This document shows, piece after piece, positions 32,691 to 45,466 of a stretch of 64,000 nucleotides of DNA. The translations under genes and the position numbers were made by a program. The stretch is from assembly GCF_037975245.1 (NCBI RefSeq), contig NC_092579.1, positions 1,665,001-1,729,000 of the forward strand. The letters run 5' to 3'. The stretch's first letter is position 1; each line of letters opens with the position of its first letter. Under the pieces are notes generated by a model that was given only the letters and a program-made list of their open reading frames with translations, did not search any database and was not told the origin of the DNA. This DNA comes from Apostichopus japonicus. Its lineage: Eukaryota > Echinodermata > Holothuroidea > Aspidochirotida > Stichopodidae.

Positions 32691-33772
32691 TTTGAATCCA
32701 ATATGCCAGATATCCGTATAGTCATTAATGAGCTGATTCGAATAATACTTTCATGATAACATAATGGTTGCCTCTAATGTTATAACCTTTGCACTTCTTC
32801 TAGCACTTGTTATTGCAAAGACTGATTGTATTGACGAGGGAAATCTCCGCATTCGATATGTTTCCAACAGTCTTCAATTACCGTTGCATTCAAAAAGTCG
32901 GTCATATTCAGATTACTGCGTCAGATAACGATTACATTAAATTGATAAGAGATTAAAGCCACAGATCAAAGATTCAAACAAATGACGAGCTCATTCTGCA
33001 ATTCCTTCAGCGAGTCGTGTCGTACTTAGGATATAACATACGTTTATTATGTTATGATAACTGGCTATTACGTTGTTCATTGTTCCCTTGACAAAGCTCG
33101 ATTATTTGAAAGTATCGTTTAAAGAGCTGCTTTCATATTCGTTTTAATTTTGCAAGTGCTTGTCATAAAGGGTCTCTTGATGAACAATAGACCTATACAT
33201 ACTTTATTGCCTTCTGCAGGCTAATATATAGCTAATCGAGTGGTATGATTTGGTAAACATTATTGTATCCAACAGAGAAAATACATTATTGCAGGAAAAA
33301 ATGTAAGACAATACAAACAATAAGAACAACAAAGCATAAAACTACTAAAACATCTAACAAAAGAAAAGCATGTTCTTCAACATCATTCCTTTAGCCGAAC
33401 AATCAAATCAGTTGGCGAAAGCATTTAAACTCTATATATGCGTGTCGCACTTACACATTACTGAAGCGAAAAAATAAAAATCGGTGATGGTGGCGTACGA
33501 AATACTAATGATGCATTTCATTGAGTTATTGATCACCAATTCACAAAATAATTTGCAATCACACAATTGTCTAATGTCAAAATGTCGGTCAGGGTTCTAC
33601 GGTTGCGTACGTACCCATTGTTATATACTTTACAAACGTTTATGTCACTGCGCAGCCCTGCATATAGGCCCTACGGTTTACTAACGAAATTCACACGAAG
33701 CCTACTGTAACTTTTGTATGTAGAATGTAGTAATTTTCCACATCACTTAATTCAAATGCAATTGGAACCACG
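32691..33772. other. A-B spacer, unit 3
   Basis: Near-identical to 14158-15245, with a few small deletions. It contains the A-type fragment and no further gene. Confidence 0.6.
32838..32968 (-). pseudogene. Truncated A-type LRR gene fragment, unit 3
   Basis: Third copy of the frame-broken A-derived fragment described at 14305-14435. Confidence 0.78.
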
Positions 33773-35239
33773 TTAGATCCAACTCCAGATAGTACGTGCT
33801 CGAGTTAAAGATCGCTTTGGTCTCAATACCACAACCCTGGAAGCTCCAACAGACTGTTTCATAATATCATTTTCGTTTACAGTGGTTGCCATGATGCGTG
33901 TGTTTACTCTACCGAGGTTGTTTTCGTTAAATGACAATTCCCCTAAACCTGTAACGGATGGTTGTGATTCGTGAGCATCCTGGAACCTTTGCATTGCGAT
34001 TAATTCAGGACTGGTCCTTGGACATCTATGACTCATAGCAGGAAGTCCATACACTTCGTCTTGGCGAGAGTAACGAAGAAATTCTTTCTTCGTTAAATAC
34101 CACTTATATAAAGTTAGAAAAAGTAATATGAAAGTAGCTCCAGAAACAGCGACAACACACCAAAATGATTTGGATGTACCTAGAAATGTGTTTTCTCCTT
34201 TACTACTTTGGCTAGCATTGTTACCACCAATTTCGAAGCTTTGTGAAGTAGCTGTTGTTGTTGTGGCATCTAATACAAGAGTACTCATCCAACTATCATT
34301 AATGTGAGTACTATAAGCTTGGTCGTTTGGTGAATTCTCTGAGCTCGTTGTCTTCCCCTTACCACTACTGATTATGATTTTGTTTTCATTGCAGCTGTTC
34401 TTACACTGAACTTCAGGAATACAGATATAATTGCATGTTGTCGAATTCTGGTGCCGGATGGGGAATTCATCGCTGCAATCAAATTGGTTACCTCCAATAT
34501 ATACATTCGACTTATGGGTGCAGTTCAGAATAGGAACGCTGGTAAACAGATTGCAAGAGAGATAAATAAATTTAAGGAAGTTAGTCTCAATTGTTATAGT
34601 GTTCAGACAGTTTGCGTTTAGATTGATCTCCTTTAACAGCTGGGGTGCTTGCAGGCTTAATCTTGAAATAATGTTAAAACTCAAGTTTAAGTACTCCAAT
34701 TTAAAAAGACTAGAAAATGGCTCAGAGGATAAAACAGAAATGTAATTATTACTCAGATCCAGGGTTGCAAGTTTCACCATTCCTCGCAATGATTCCTCCG
34801 TTATAGACGTTATTTGGTTGAAACTGAAATTAAGGGATTCCAGTCCTCCGCAGAGTTCCTTTGAAGGATGCGGCAATGCAAGATGGATAATCTTGTTAAA
34901 ACTCATATCAACAGTGGTTACGGTCGTAGCGAGATTAAGATCCAGAAAGGAAGAAAACTCATTATGACTTAGATTTAGCGTGAGGATAGATTTTCCAGTA
35001 ATAATATCCCGGCAATTCTCGTCTAATGAATTATTTGAGATATTGTTCAAGTGTAAGTTATTACATGCAATGAAAGTCCCGTTACATTTACAGTAGGTTA
35101 TTAGAACTCCTGAACAGAAAATTGTTAAGCAACTTAACAAAAAAACAAGGAAGCAGTAGGAAGATAAGCGAAATATCCGAGATAGTTCCATCTTCATCGC
35201 TGTTTGTGAATATGTCAACATTGATGTGGGATTTGTCAA
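33773..35239 (-). CDS. LRR transmembrane receptor B3, full length (488 aa)
   Basis: Complete B-type receptor with a handful of differences from B1 (V19L, S56F, I112M, N119H, D218E, T342A and T481A). The changes fall in the cap, the second LRR, the sixth LRR and the stalk; the membrane segment, RYSRQDEVYG and WSWI are unchanged. Its upstream region keeps the 380 bp missing from B2. Confidence 0.9.
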   Translation of the reverse strand: MTNPTSMLTYSQTAMKMELSRIFRLSSYCFLVFLLSCLTIFCSGVLITYCKCNGTFIACNNLHLNNISNNSLDENCRDIITGKSILTLNLSHNEFSSFLDLNLATTVTTVDMSFNKIIHLALPHPSKELCGGLESLNFSFNQITSITEESLRGMVKLATLDLSNNYISVLSSEPFSSLFKLEYLNLSFNIISRLSLQAPQLLKEINLNANCLNTITIETNFLKFIYLSCNLFTSVPILNCTHKSNVYIGGNQFDCSDEFPIRHQNSTTCNYICIPEVQCKNSCNENKIIISSGKGKTTSSENSPNDQAYSTHINDSWMSTLVLDATTTTATSQSFEIGGNNASQSSKGENTFLGTSKSFWCVVAVSGATFILLFLTLYKWYLTKKEFLRYSRQDEVYGLPAMSHRCPRTSPELIAMQRFQDAHESQPSVTGLGELSFNENNLGRVNTRIMATTVNENDIMKQSVGASRVVVLRPKRSLTRARTIWSWI

Positions 35240-38200
35240 AAGAGTTAGACTCGCCTGAATAATGCTTCAGTCATGCCAACTAATTTTTGGCAATCACATA
35301 ACGCAGTTATTTAATTGACTATGAACTGGATTATTCTATTTCATTATCACTTTCGACAGTATTATTGATGAGAGGCGATTTGCTTAACACTGCCTGTGAA
35401 ATTAGAGTGCGATACCTTTGTTGTTATTCTATATAAAGATAAACTTATTTTATAACTGCAATTTTCTATCTTACTATTCATGAGAGATTGTTGATCTCAA
35501 TTGTACTCTATGTACTTCAGTAGACTTTCAAAAGTTGTGATCGTCATAAATCATAGTTGACGTTGTTAGTCGATCACGCATTGCCTTTGAGAATCACTGT
35601 AGAAACAGAAAACAATATATGATGAAACAATGAGCAATATATAAATACAATTGTAGTCAAATAAAAAAGTCATAAAAAAAGTAACTCGGTAATACTGTTT
35701 TCAATAAAACCTTTTCAAATGCATTACATAGTTGATTGCAACATGAAGTAGACGAATGATGACACAGTAAACCCTATTGTGACACATTCAGGTTTTTGTT
35801 TTAAACTTGCTGACATGCTGAAGAAATCACCTCAACGTTAACGTTAAGGATTTGGCAACTTGCCATGGAATTTAAATTAAAACGAGAGAGAGAGAGCGAG
35901 GGAGCTTGGACCCTGGCAATATTTATCACTCTCAGTATCATCAGACTGAGTGAATATCTCCGTTAAATCGATTTGATCATGATTTTCACGATGTAAGCAG
36001 CTTAGATCACTGGTGGTCTCATATATTTCTAGTCACCGCAAGTTGGTTTTTAAAGCCAACAACGCGGCTCGTGGAACCATTTCGCAAAGAAAAACATGCA
36101 ATATGCATATTCCGGGGATATTTTATTGATATGGCCGACATGTGATGTGATATTGTAAACATAACAGATGGACTATGGTGTGATCGTGATAAGTGACATG
36201 ATTAGAAGGCGTGTGTCTAGAGATGTGATTCTACAACGCTATATTTGCCTGACAAGTACTCTAAACTATAACAATTATTTCGTGGAGTGACAGTGACAGC
36301 CACAGTGGCATATCGTATCTGTCATCTTTTTTAGCGCAAGTTATCTCAAAATATTAAGATGCATTTGACCAGCATCATATTCATCCTTTTTTCTCTGACA
36401 GACAAATTACATCAAAATCCTTACCAAAAAGTTTATCCTAAATAAGATTTCATTATTTATCGTCCCTGGGTTATATACCAGGGCTGTGGTGGATAACCCC
36501 TCTGTAATACCTCCGTGCTTATACAACCCACGTTGAGGATACATATGCTGACTATAGCTAACGCTTCAGCTTCCCCTGTGAGAATATCCTATAGAGGGCT
36601 CAAACTAACCGACGACACCGGCTGCAAAATGCTATCTGCGCATACCCCCCCTCCCCGCACCACACACCCAACGCCTTACCAGTGGCGGTTCTGCTATGAA
36701 AAACACCGGCCAGTGACGACAATGGGTGTCATACCTTTGTGATATTTAGAATTGCCGATCGTGCTTTAGATGGTGATGATCTCCACCAATAAACTTCTAG
36801 TTCTTAATCGGTTAATCGGGCGTCTAAAATATGCTAACTCAAAAGTGCGTAAAGGAGGCATAATGTGTTTTTGTTTTCTTTAATTTCTGTCAAAAAAAAA
36901 ATGTTTTGGTGACTTTTCAATATTGAAAATAGCTGCTATCGTACCTTTTCAACGCTGAAAATGATCATGGCGGCCTGCCGTTTTTATGAAAACCAATGCA
37001 ATTTCTAACTTTTCCTGATCCAAATTGCCTGGGATCTATCGGTCACTGAATTCGAGCACTGTTTTGCATCCAGATTGAAAGAAGTGGTAATTTGCCGGAC
37101 ATTTATAGAAAAATTTGGACACAAGTTATAACAAAGTCGTTTGCTGAACAACAGAAAACGATATTGGAAAGCCATCTTTTTGTCAGTATTTTCCGCCAAT
37201 GCATTGGTTCTTTAACACACCTTTTGCTCGTATAAATATACGGTAAATTGCTTGGGAAGAGTCAATCAAGGATGTTAGCCGTCAACGTGATTGGTTATTT
37301 AAATACTTAATGACAGGCGGGAAGAAGTTGGGCGAGATGGAGGGGCGGGGTGGGGGGTGGGGCGGGGGAGATGGAAATGATACGGGAAAAACGTTTTCTT
37401 CTTCTATTACTCGCCATATCAACTAAATGCATTCATCATTTCTTGTGACAAGAATATTTCATACATCGATTCGTACTTTGAACGTTACACTCATTATAAC
37501 TGACTTAATTTGGTTGAAAGAAAAACACGTTAATTTTTAAATTTTAATAATGAAACTTAAATGAATATACTTTAACAATGCTTTGTATGTATCATATGTC
37601 TTTGTTCATTTAACATTGATCAATAGCAATTTAGTGAAGAATGAGTGAATAATAGGCAAACCAAAAGTAAAATCAGTAATGAAACAGCAAGGTAAACCTT
37701 GCTAGATTACCATATTTTATATGTAACATTATCAACTACTTCACTGAATTTACTAGAAGCGCAATGTTTCACACGAACGGATAGAGTTGAATCACCCTCA
37801 TCGCCCCACCACCACCACCATTTCTCCTCAGCTGCAATGTATACTTTAAGGTTATTCTACTCATTTTGCTTTTTATAAACTAAGTGGCTGCCACATTTGT
37901 AAAATATCCAACCAGAATAATTGCCTATTGTCTTTAGTGAAAACTACCGGTAAATGAAAATTAGACTATTTTTGGTATGAACCTTCAAACGTTCAAGTTG
38001 TGAAGGGAGGCAAGGCGAAGGATACCGGGGGAATCAATGGCACATGTTCCCCAATTCAAAGTGATGAACCATGGACAGTTGCCCATTTTTTCATAGACTG
38101 AAATGTACTTTTGTTCATACGTGCGACTGGTCCACCCCAACCCCAATCTCAGTCAAGAATCCAGTTACGTCTGTCGTGCCTGCTAAAATGCAAGGAAGAC

Positions 38201-39774
38201 TGTACCCGATATATCAAGCAGTTGTTGCAGACCAAACCTTCCTAAGACTGTTCTTTAGGGTAATCGCTACTTCATATGTAAATACAATCGCATAGAATGG
38301 GAAGGAAGGAATGGGAAGTTTGAGACAGGACTACAGAAGGATTAAAGACAACTTGCCTAAGAAGATTTTGCAATTGCAGAGACAAAGCTCACCTTGTAAA
38401 GCTACTGATATTCGTTTTGGAACTAAGGAAACATTTCACGGAATAACAATCAGTACTGCATCGTGATTTTTTTATTTCTTTAATCATGTACATTTCTCAT
38501 CGCCTTTAAATAAAATTTTAAAAACACCCTTGCAATCTAATATACCTCATCTGAATTTATTAAAGTTAAATCAACAACAGGAATCTGATTGGAATAACCA
38601 ATATATTTTGAAAACAGCAGGAAAATTTTAGAATGTGATACAAAATTAATAATAACACAATTTTAAGTATATGTAACGTACGGGGTCCTAACTTCAGGCT
38701 GACTCAAATCTTGTGAAATACAAGATATATATTTGCTCTGTTGCCTAATACAATAACAGGGATAAATCAATGTGAATTATTTTCAACTTGATATTGTCAT
38801 TCTGGAATTTATCTCTAGAATTTGTCAATACTCTGACGCCCCGCGTGTAACCCCATTCTACACATCTCAGCATAGATGGCTACAGCTGAACAGAAATGTA
38901 TATACTTCATAATATATATCGATTTACGACGCACCCTTAATTGTTAGTGAGCCACAAGAGACAATATATAATACCTATTTGTGCATTTTAAATATTATGT
39001 TTTATAAACTAATGTTTTATTTTAAATTACTAGTAAAATTTATAGATTTCAGATTGACTATAATGATATTTTATAAATTAAAAAAAAAGTGCATCTAATT
39101 CAGTTAGACGCATGGACAACTATGACGGAAAACTCTACCCCTTATTTTACATAACTAAGAAGGGACTGACTGTCCTGACATGATTCTTTAGTTCATTTAT
39201 CTGAACATAATTTAATCTATAACAAATCATACAAGTGAACACAAAATAAATAAAACTGAACATACCCGCTGACATTTGTTTTGCTCTTTCAAATATTCTG
39301 GGCTAGTATCCACGAAACTATTTGCACTATCAAACTTATAAACATGGCATATTCAGAACTACTAACAATGCACCGCGGTCAAAGACAAAGTAAGAAGTAA
39401 CTTATGTGACGTTGATAAATGTTTGATAAAACTATGTATATAAATACAGTAGTAGCCTATCACACTAACTTAAACATTACTTCTAGGGCACCGTTGAGAA
39501 TTAAAGCTATAGCACGTGGCAACCTCCTACTAAATCAATCAACAAATTGTATTTCTTTTAAAAAGCTGCATGATATGCTGAGAATAACATTGAATCTTTA
39601 ACTACTTACAATTATTCTTTATTTTTTTTAAGCAATGAAGACATTTGATCAATTTACCAGTCATAATTTCAGAAATGCCTCGGTAGGTTTTGAAAAATAG
39701 ATGATTCAACAATGATTTATTGCAGTTTTGATGCCAAATAATGTTGTCCCTTTTAAATATGCATCCTGTGTAAA
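35240..39774. other. Long noncoding spacer, unit 3
   Basis: Equivalent to 16713-21352. It includes the G-rich tract near 37343-37370. The section 37850-39300 is clearly more diverged than elsewhere in the array. The short frames seen in units 1 and 2 are altered here. No gene is supported. Confidence 0.6.
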
Positions 39775-39781
39775 TATATAT

Positions 39782-39820
<39 letters not shown>

Positions 39821-39973
39821 GATATATATAGATATATATATATATATAGATAGATATATATATATATGTATATGTATATATATAATATATATATATATAT
39901 AGATATATATAGATATATATATATACTATAGATAGATATATATATATATGTATATGTATATATATAATTATAT

Positions 39974-40020
<47 letters not shown>
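39775..40020. repeat. Compound (TA)n / (GATATA)n microsatellite
   Basis: TA runs interspersed with GATATA and TGTATATG blocks. An inner block of about 110 bp appears twice (around 39830-39890 and 39905-39970). It ends the LRR array on the right. Confidence 0.9.
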
Positions 40021-40023
<3 letters not shown>

Positions 40024-40101
40024 CTATATATAAGAATTGAATGTGTAGCAAGTGGTATGACAGATATATAGTAAATCAATAAAAATAAACACACCAGAAA
40101 A

Positions 40102-40157
40102 ATTCCACCTTCCCGACCGGTTTCGTCCTATGGGACTCATCAGGCGAAGGTAGGAAT
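40102..40157 (-). ncRNA. Type I hammerhead ribozyme with minimal stem III
   Basis: On the minus strand the conserved core CTGATGA (40143-40137) is followed by a stem II hairpin, GTCC-CATA-GGAC (40136-40125), and then GAAA (40124-40121). ACCGGT then forms a two-base-pair stem III ending in the GTC cleavage triplet, so cleavage is expected after the C at 40115. The outer strands (40144-40157 and 40114-40102) pair over about 12 bp with one mismatch and one bulge to give stem I. All catalytic bases are present. ACCGGT is self-complementary, as in hammerheads that work as dimers. Such motifs are known in Penelope-like elements and retrozymes; here only about 140 bp of possible element sequence remains before microsatellites on both sides. 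Activity is inferred. Confidence 0.88.
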
Positions 40158-40159
40158 CT

Positions 40160-41377
<1,218 letters not shown>

Positions 41378-41457
41378 ATAATGAATACAAATATGTATTC
41401 ATATATGGTATACTTTAATATTAACCTATATGTGAAATCTGTAATACGAAATCTTAC

Positions 41458-41631
41458 TGTATTCGCAAAAGTCACAGCAAACGTCTAGAAACAAAAATCC
41501 ACACCTTGCACTAGGACAAGTTTCAATTATACAATTCGTTGTTCCATTATTACAACGACACGCAGTACACGGACCAAGCCTAACACGCTGGTCGTGAAGA
41601 AGTAACACTCCCCTGAAGAAGCAAGGGCTTC
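41458..41631 (-). CDS. VWC domain exon, R2 copy
   Basis: Same 174-nt phase 1-1 exon as at 91-264, with intact acceptor and donor. Replacements include VML to VRL, GLLYLD to GFLFLD and CCAFC to CCDFC; all cysteines are kept. Retention of every cysteine after duplication suggests a working domain in both copies. No adjoining exon was recognised in R2, so the gene may be split by the GATA array or continue through a long intron. Confidence 0.65.
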
Positions 41632-43360
41632 CTAAAACAACAAACAAGAAGGGTGTACAAGATAATAACATGCAAGTGTGAACAATTCTTCATTAATCTC
41701 GTTAATATAGATTTCAAAAATGTAACTGAGTGGAACAAATACGAAGGCCATTAAACCAGAGGTATTGTGTTATCTCGGTCAACTGCCTGGAGGTGTAAGA
41801 CAAAAGTAGAACTTTATACTTAATGTATCAAAGCTTCACACATTTCATAATCTTTTTAACACACTCCGTATACATTCCATATTTAGAGCATGCGGATATA
41901 AATGCATTCATATATACCATAATCCATACATGCTTGCATATCGAGTAAACGCCAAAACAGTCTTTAAAAGCTTTAACCGCATTTAAAACCCCTCAAGGGA
42001 AAAGTTGTAATATATACTTTAATTCAATGCCTATTTCAGCATGTACTTTATTGGCGGCTCCAGGATTTACGGAAGAGGGGATATAATATCGATAAATACC
42101 GAAATTACTGCCTATTGAATATGCAGTGAACTCCTGCATTTAGGAAACGACGCTACAAATAAGGAATGCTATAGTTTCAACACTTTGTATATCGTATACC
42201 TTATAGAGTTTAGAAAACCTAGATGTTGACAGAACCAATAACATTTCAGTTTAAAGGGATCTTAGGGCGCGGATCCAGGGAATGGGGTGAAGGGGTCTAG
42301 TAGGTGGGGTGAAGGGGAGGGCAGATACACATCCATGCCTTACTTAGTTCTTAGGCTAACAGAAACTGTAGCGTATAAACCTACACTTGTAGTCCGTATT
42401 AATAGCCTACACCATTCCTCACATTGCACCAATTCAGATTTTCTGCTATCGAATAAGACCCACTGTAAGAGTCGGCTTCAACGAACCCTGAGTCCTCTCA
42501 CTACCTTTTTAAATCCTAAATCCGCCTTGTTGCCCCCCCTCCCCTACCCCTGGCCTTGTTATGGCTTTCCATGGTCCGCCATGATATACCCCTGCACCTT
42601 GTTTAAGCACACGTTAATTGTGGTACTCTAATCAAGAAACGTTATAAAGGTTTAGTAATACCTGAATCTCGGTAGTCGGACACACTTTCAATACCTGACT
42701 GGGCCTGGACCTGGGAAAATAATTCGACCAAGACGACAAAAAATAACCTGGTTAAATGGATCGCTTGTCCATCCATATTGTCTTGAATATATTTAGTTAT
42801 ATATTAAATATATATATCTTATTATATATAATATATATATATATCATATATAATATCTCAATTTTAATCACCAACGTCACCAATAGCATGAAGCCTACGA
42901 ATGTTGAATTTGCAAAGATATCAAAAACTTTCGTTCTCCATAGAATGACGGTATAAATATATAAATATAGAGAGTGCAGTGACTGGTAATACTTAGAACC
43001 TATTGAAAGACGGTCAATACATTTAGCACAGAAGTTAGAACCACCAGTCTGTGTATTTAAATCAATCGTTGTGTTTGCTATTTCCTGGCGCACATTATTC
43101 AGCATGACTAATAATAACGGTCGAGAGGAAACAGGAAACCACCGTGAAATATCAAGGATTGTTTGAAAGGAGTTAAAGAATTTAAAAGGGAAAATACCGT
43201 AAGTGTAATGTATTCCACACCATATCCTGTCAAAACTCCTTCAATCTTCATCATACTGTATACGGAGATAAGCATGTTTTGAACACCTGCACGTTAGTAA
43301 AGCAATGATTTGACGTCGGGGGCCATTTTGAAAAGAATTTACACAGTTTGACTTCTTTAC

Positions 43361-43525
<165 letters not shown>

Positions 43526-43650
43526 GTTGCAGTGAGTTGGAAAATCCAGAACAGCGAAAAAGTTCCAACCCCACACCGCGATTCGAACCGGGCTCCCGCT
43601 TTATATGCGGACCCACTTACCACTAGGCTATGAACGCTGATTGTATGTAC
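43526..43650 (-). mobile_element. tRNA-derived SINE, copy 1 in R2
   Basis: Counterpart of 2113-2235. Its B-box-like segment reads GGTTCGAATCG, closer to the canonical box than the R1 copy. Confidence 0.7.
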
Positions 43651-43904
43651 AGAGGTTCGAAACCGGCAAGGAAAGTCGTAATTTCACTGTAGGCGGTTGC
43701 CACCAGTATCGAACAATTATAGTTCTGTTTTGGTGACATATTTTGCCTTACTCTAGAGATCAAACATGATTCTAAACAACTCGAAGTCATTTGTGATTCC
43801 TAAAGCCGGATCTCGAAAGAGATACTTTGAACAGACTTTATGTTAAATGAAATTGAAATATACGACAAAAGCGAATGAATACATATCTATAATTGAAATT
43901 GTAG

Positions 43905-44025
43905 CGAGTTGGAAAATCCAGAACAGTGAAAAAAAAATCCAGCCTCCACCAGGATTCGTATCCGAACCTCTTCCGCTTTATATGTGGACACCCTAACCAC
44001 TAGGCTATGGACGCCTGTGTCCCCT
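43905..44025 (-). mobile_element. tRNA-derived SINE, copy 2 in R2
   Basis: Counterpart of 2445-2558, with a few additional bases in the A-run of the body. Confidence 0.7.
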
Positions 44026-45079
44026 ACATTATTAACCCCTTTGCAAAATACAAAGTAGCATATGCAAATCACATTATCATAATCACAAGAGAGGGAAGGG
44101 GGTCAGAGACCATATTCAACATTGGGAATTTTGACCACAGTGCTTGGGTAATAATATATGGGGGCATTTTTAGCTCTATATCGAACAGGAATTTGCTGTA
44201 TTCCAAGACGATCAGCTGGTTTCGATTGAATTGTTTACCTGCATATAAGTTACATTATTATTAATATAGCAGTTGATTGTGATTGAATACGTTGATTGTG
44301 ATATAAGTAACATTGTTTATGACTGATTGGTTTGGTCACCATTTGTCTTGTTGGTAATATAATCTTGGTGATATCTTGGTGATATCAACAAAGGCTAAAA
44401 ACATATAGGTAATCCGTTTTTACACAGGGATCTTTACAAAGTCAAGAACCACTTGGATATATATATATATAGCCCAATTTCAAAAGCCATCCATGTGTTG
44501 CGTACCAGGCCCTGATATTTTCCTGGCCTAGCATTGGAAACTTATAGTTGGAAAGATTAATATGTATTATAAAACTGTGACTCTACCACCCCTATAAAAA
44601 AATTATAATAATAACAACAAAAATATCAGGCTTTTTATTAGTTTTATTTTAACTAAAATAAAGTAGTCAAAGGGATTACCTCACATGTGACCAGGAATTT
44701 CTCTAACATCATCAAACTCTTGCCCTGTTAGTAAGAGATTTCATGCCTGGTTTACTGCCAAATTCTACATCATTTATAGGCCACATTTTACAGTGAAATA
44801 TAATAATTTCAATTTTTTTTTTTTTTTTGTATCACAATTTGCTTTTTCAAATTAAACCCAAGTTGTAAATTCTGTTGGGAAATGTTTACGTACTCGTATG
44901 TACAGATGTACCTAAAACATTATATCACACGATTAAAGAGGCAATGTCTGTAAAAGCAAATATATAAATTACCATGAAAGTGAAAAATAAACGAGTTTGT
45001 GAATCAGAAATTTGACTTTGGTCTATTCTTTGATTTTGATTTGCATTTTTGTTATCGCTGTATAAATTAAAAATCAACT

Positions 45080-45410
45080 GTAGCAGAAAGTGACCAACGT
45101 TAGAGAATAGTATAGTGCTAGAAATTGAGGGAAACATAGCACGTAAGAAATATTAGCACTTTTTGCTAAACTGTGTTTAGCACAGGTTACTCCTAAACTT
45201 TTCTGTAAAATTTGTCATAAATATTGGTTAAATATTACATTGCCCATAGTTTAGCAACTTAGGTTTTGCCCAATTTTGAAGACAAATGTTACCCTAAAGT
45301 TTAGGAAAACCTGTGCCAAACACAGTTAGCAATATGTGCTAATAAATATCCGTCTTTGGTTGCCCAATTTCTAGTAATAATATTCTCCAATGGTGGGCAC
45401 TTTTTGCTAC
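45080..45410. repeat. Long imperfect palindrome, R2 copy
   Basis: Counterpart of the fold-back element at 3626-3956, with the same arms and spacer. R2 homology to R1 ends about 55 bp beyond it. Confidence 0.75.
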
Positions 45411-45466
45411 ATCGTTCTTACCGTGTATTGGAAGGGACGATATCATATTGAATCATCGATATTATA

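Larger units (their letters stand above)
31689..39775. repeat. Tandem unit 3 of the LRR array, partial and diverged at its right end
   Basis: Near-identical to unit 2 up to about 37850. From there to about 39300 it has many more substitutions and deletions (for example at about 38310 and 38505) than units 1 and 2 have relative to each other. Its right end enters a (TA)n/GATA complex instead of a Penelope-like remnant. Confidence 0.9.

Noticed and set aside
42797-43105. 102-codon frame MLNNVRQEIANTTIDL... with hydrophobic stretches, also in R1 in part
   Set aside because: The R1 copy does not preserve the frame, and the hydrophobic parts come from AT-rich sequence.
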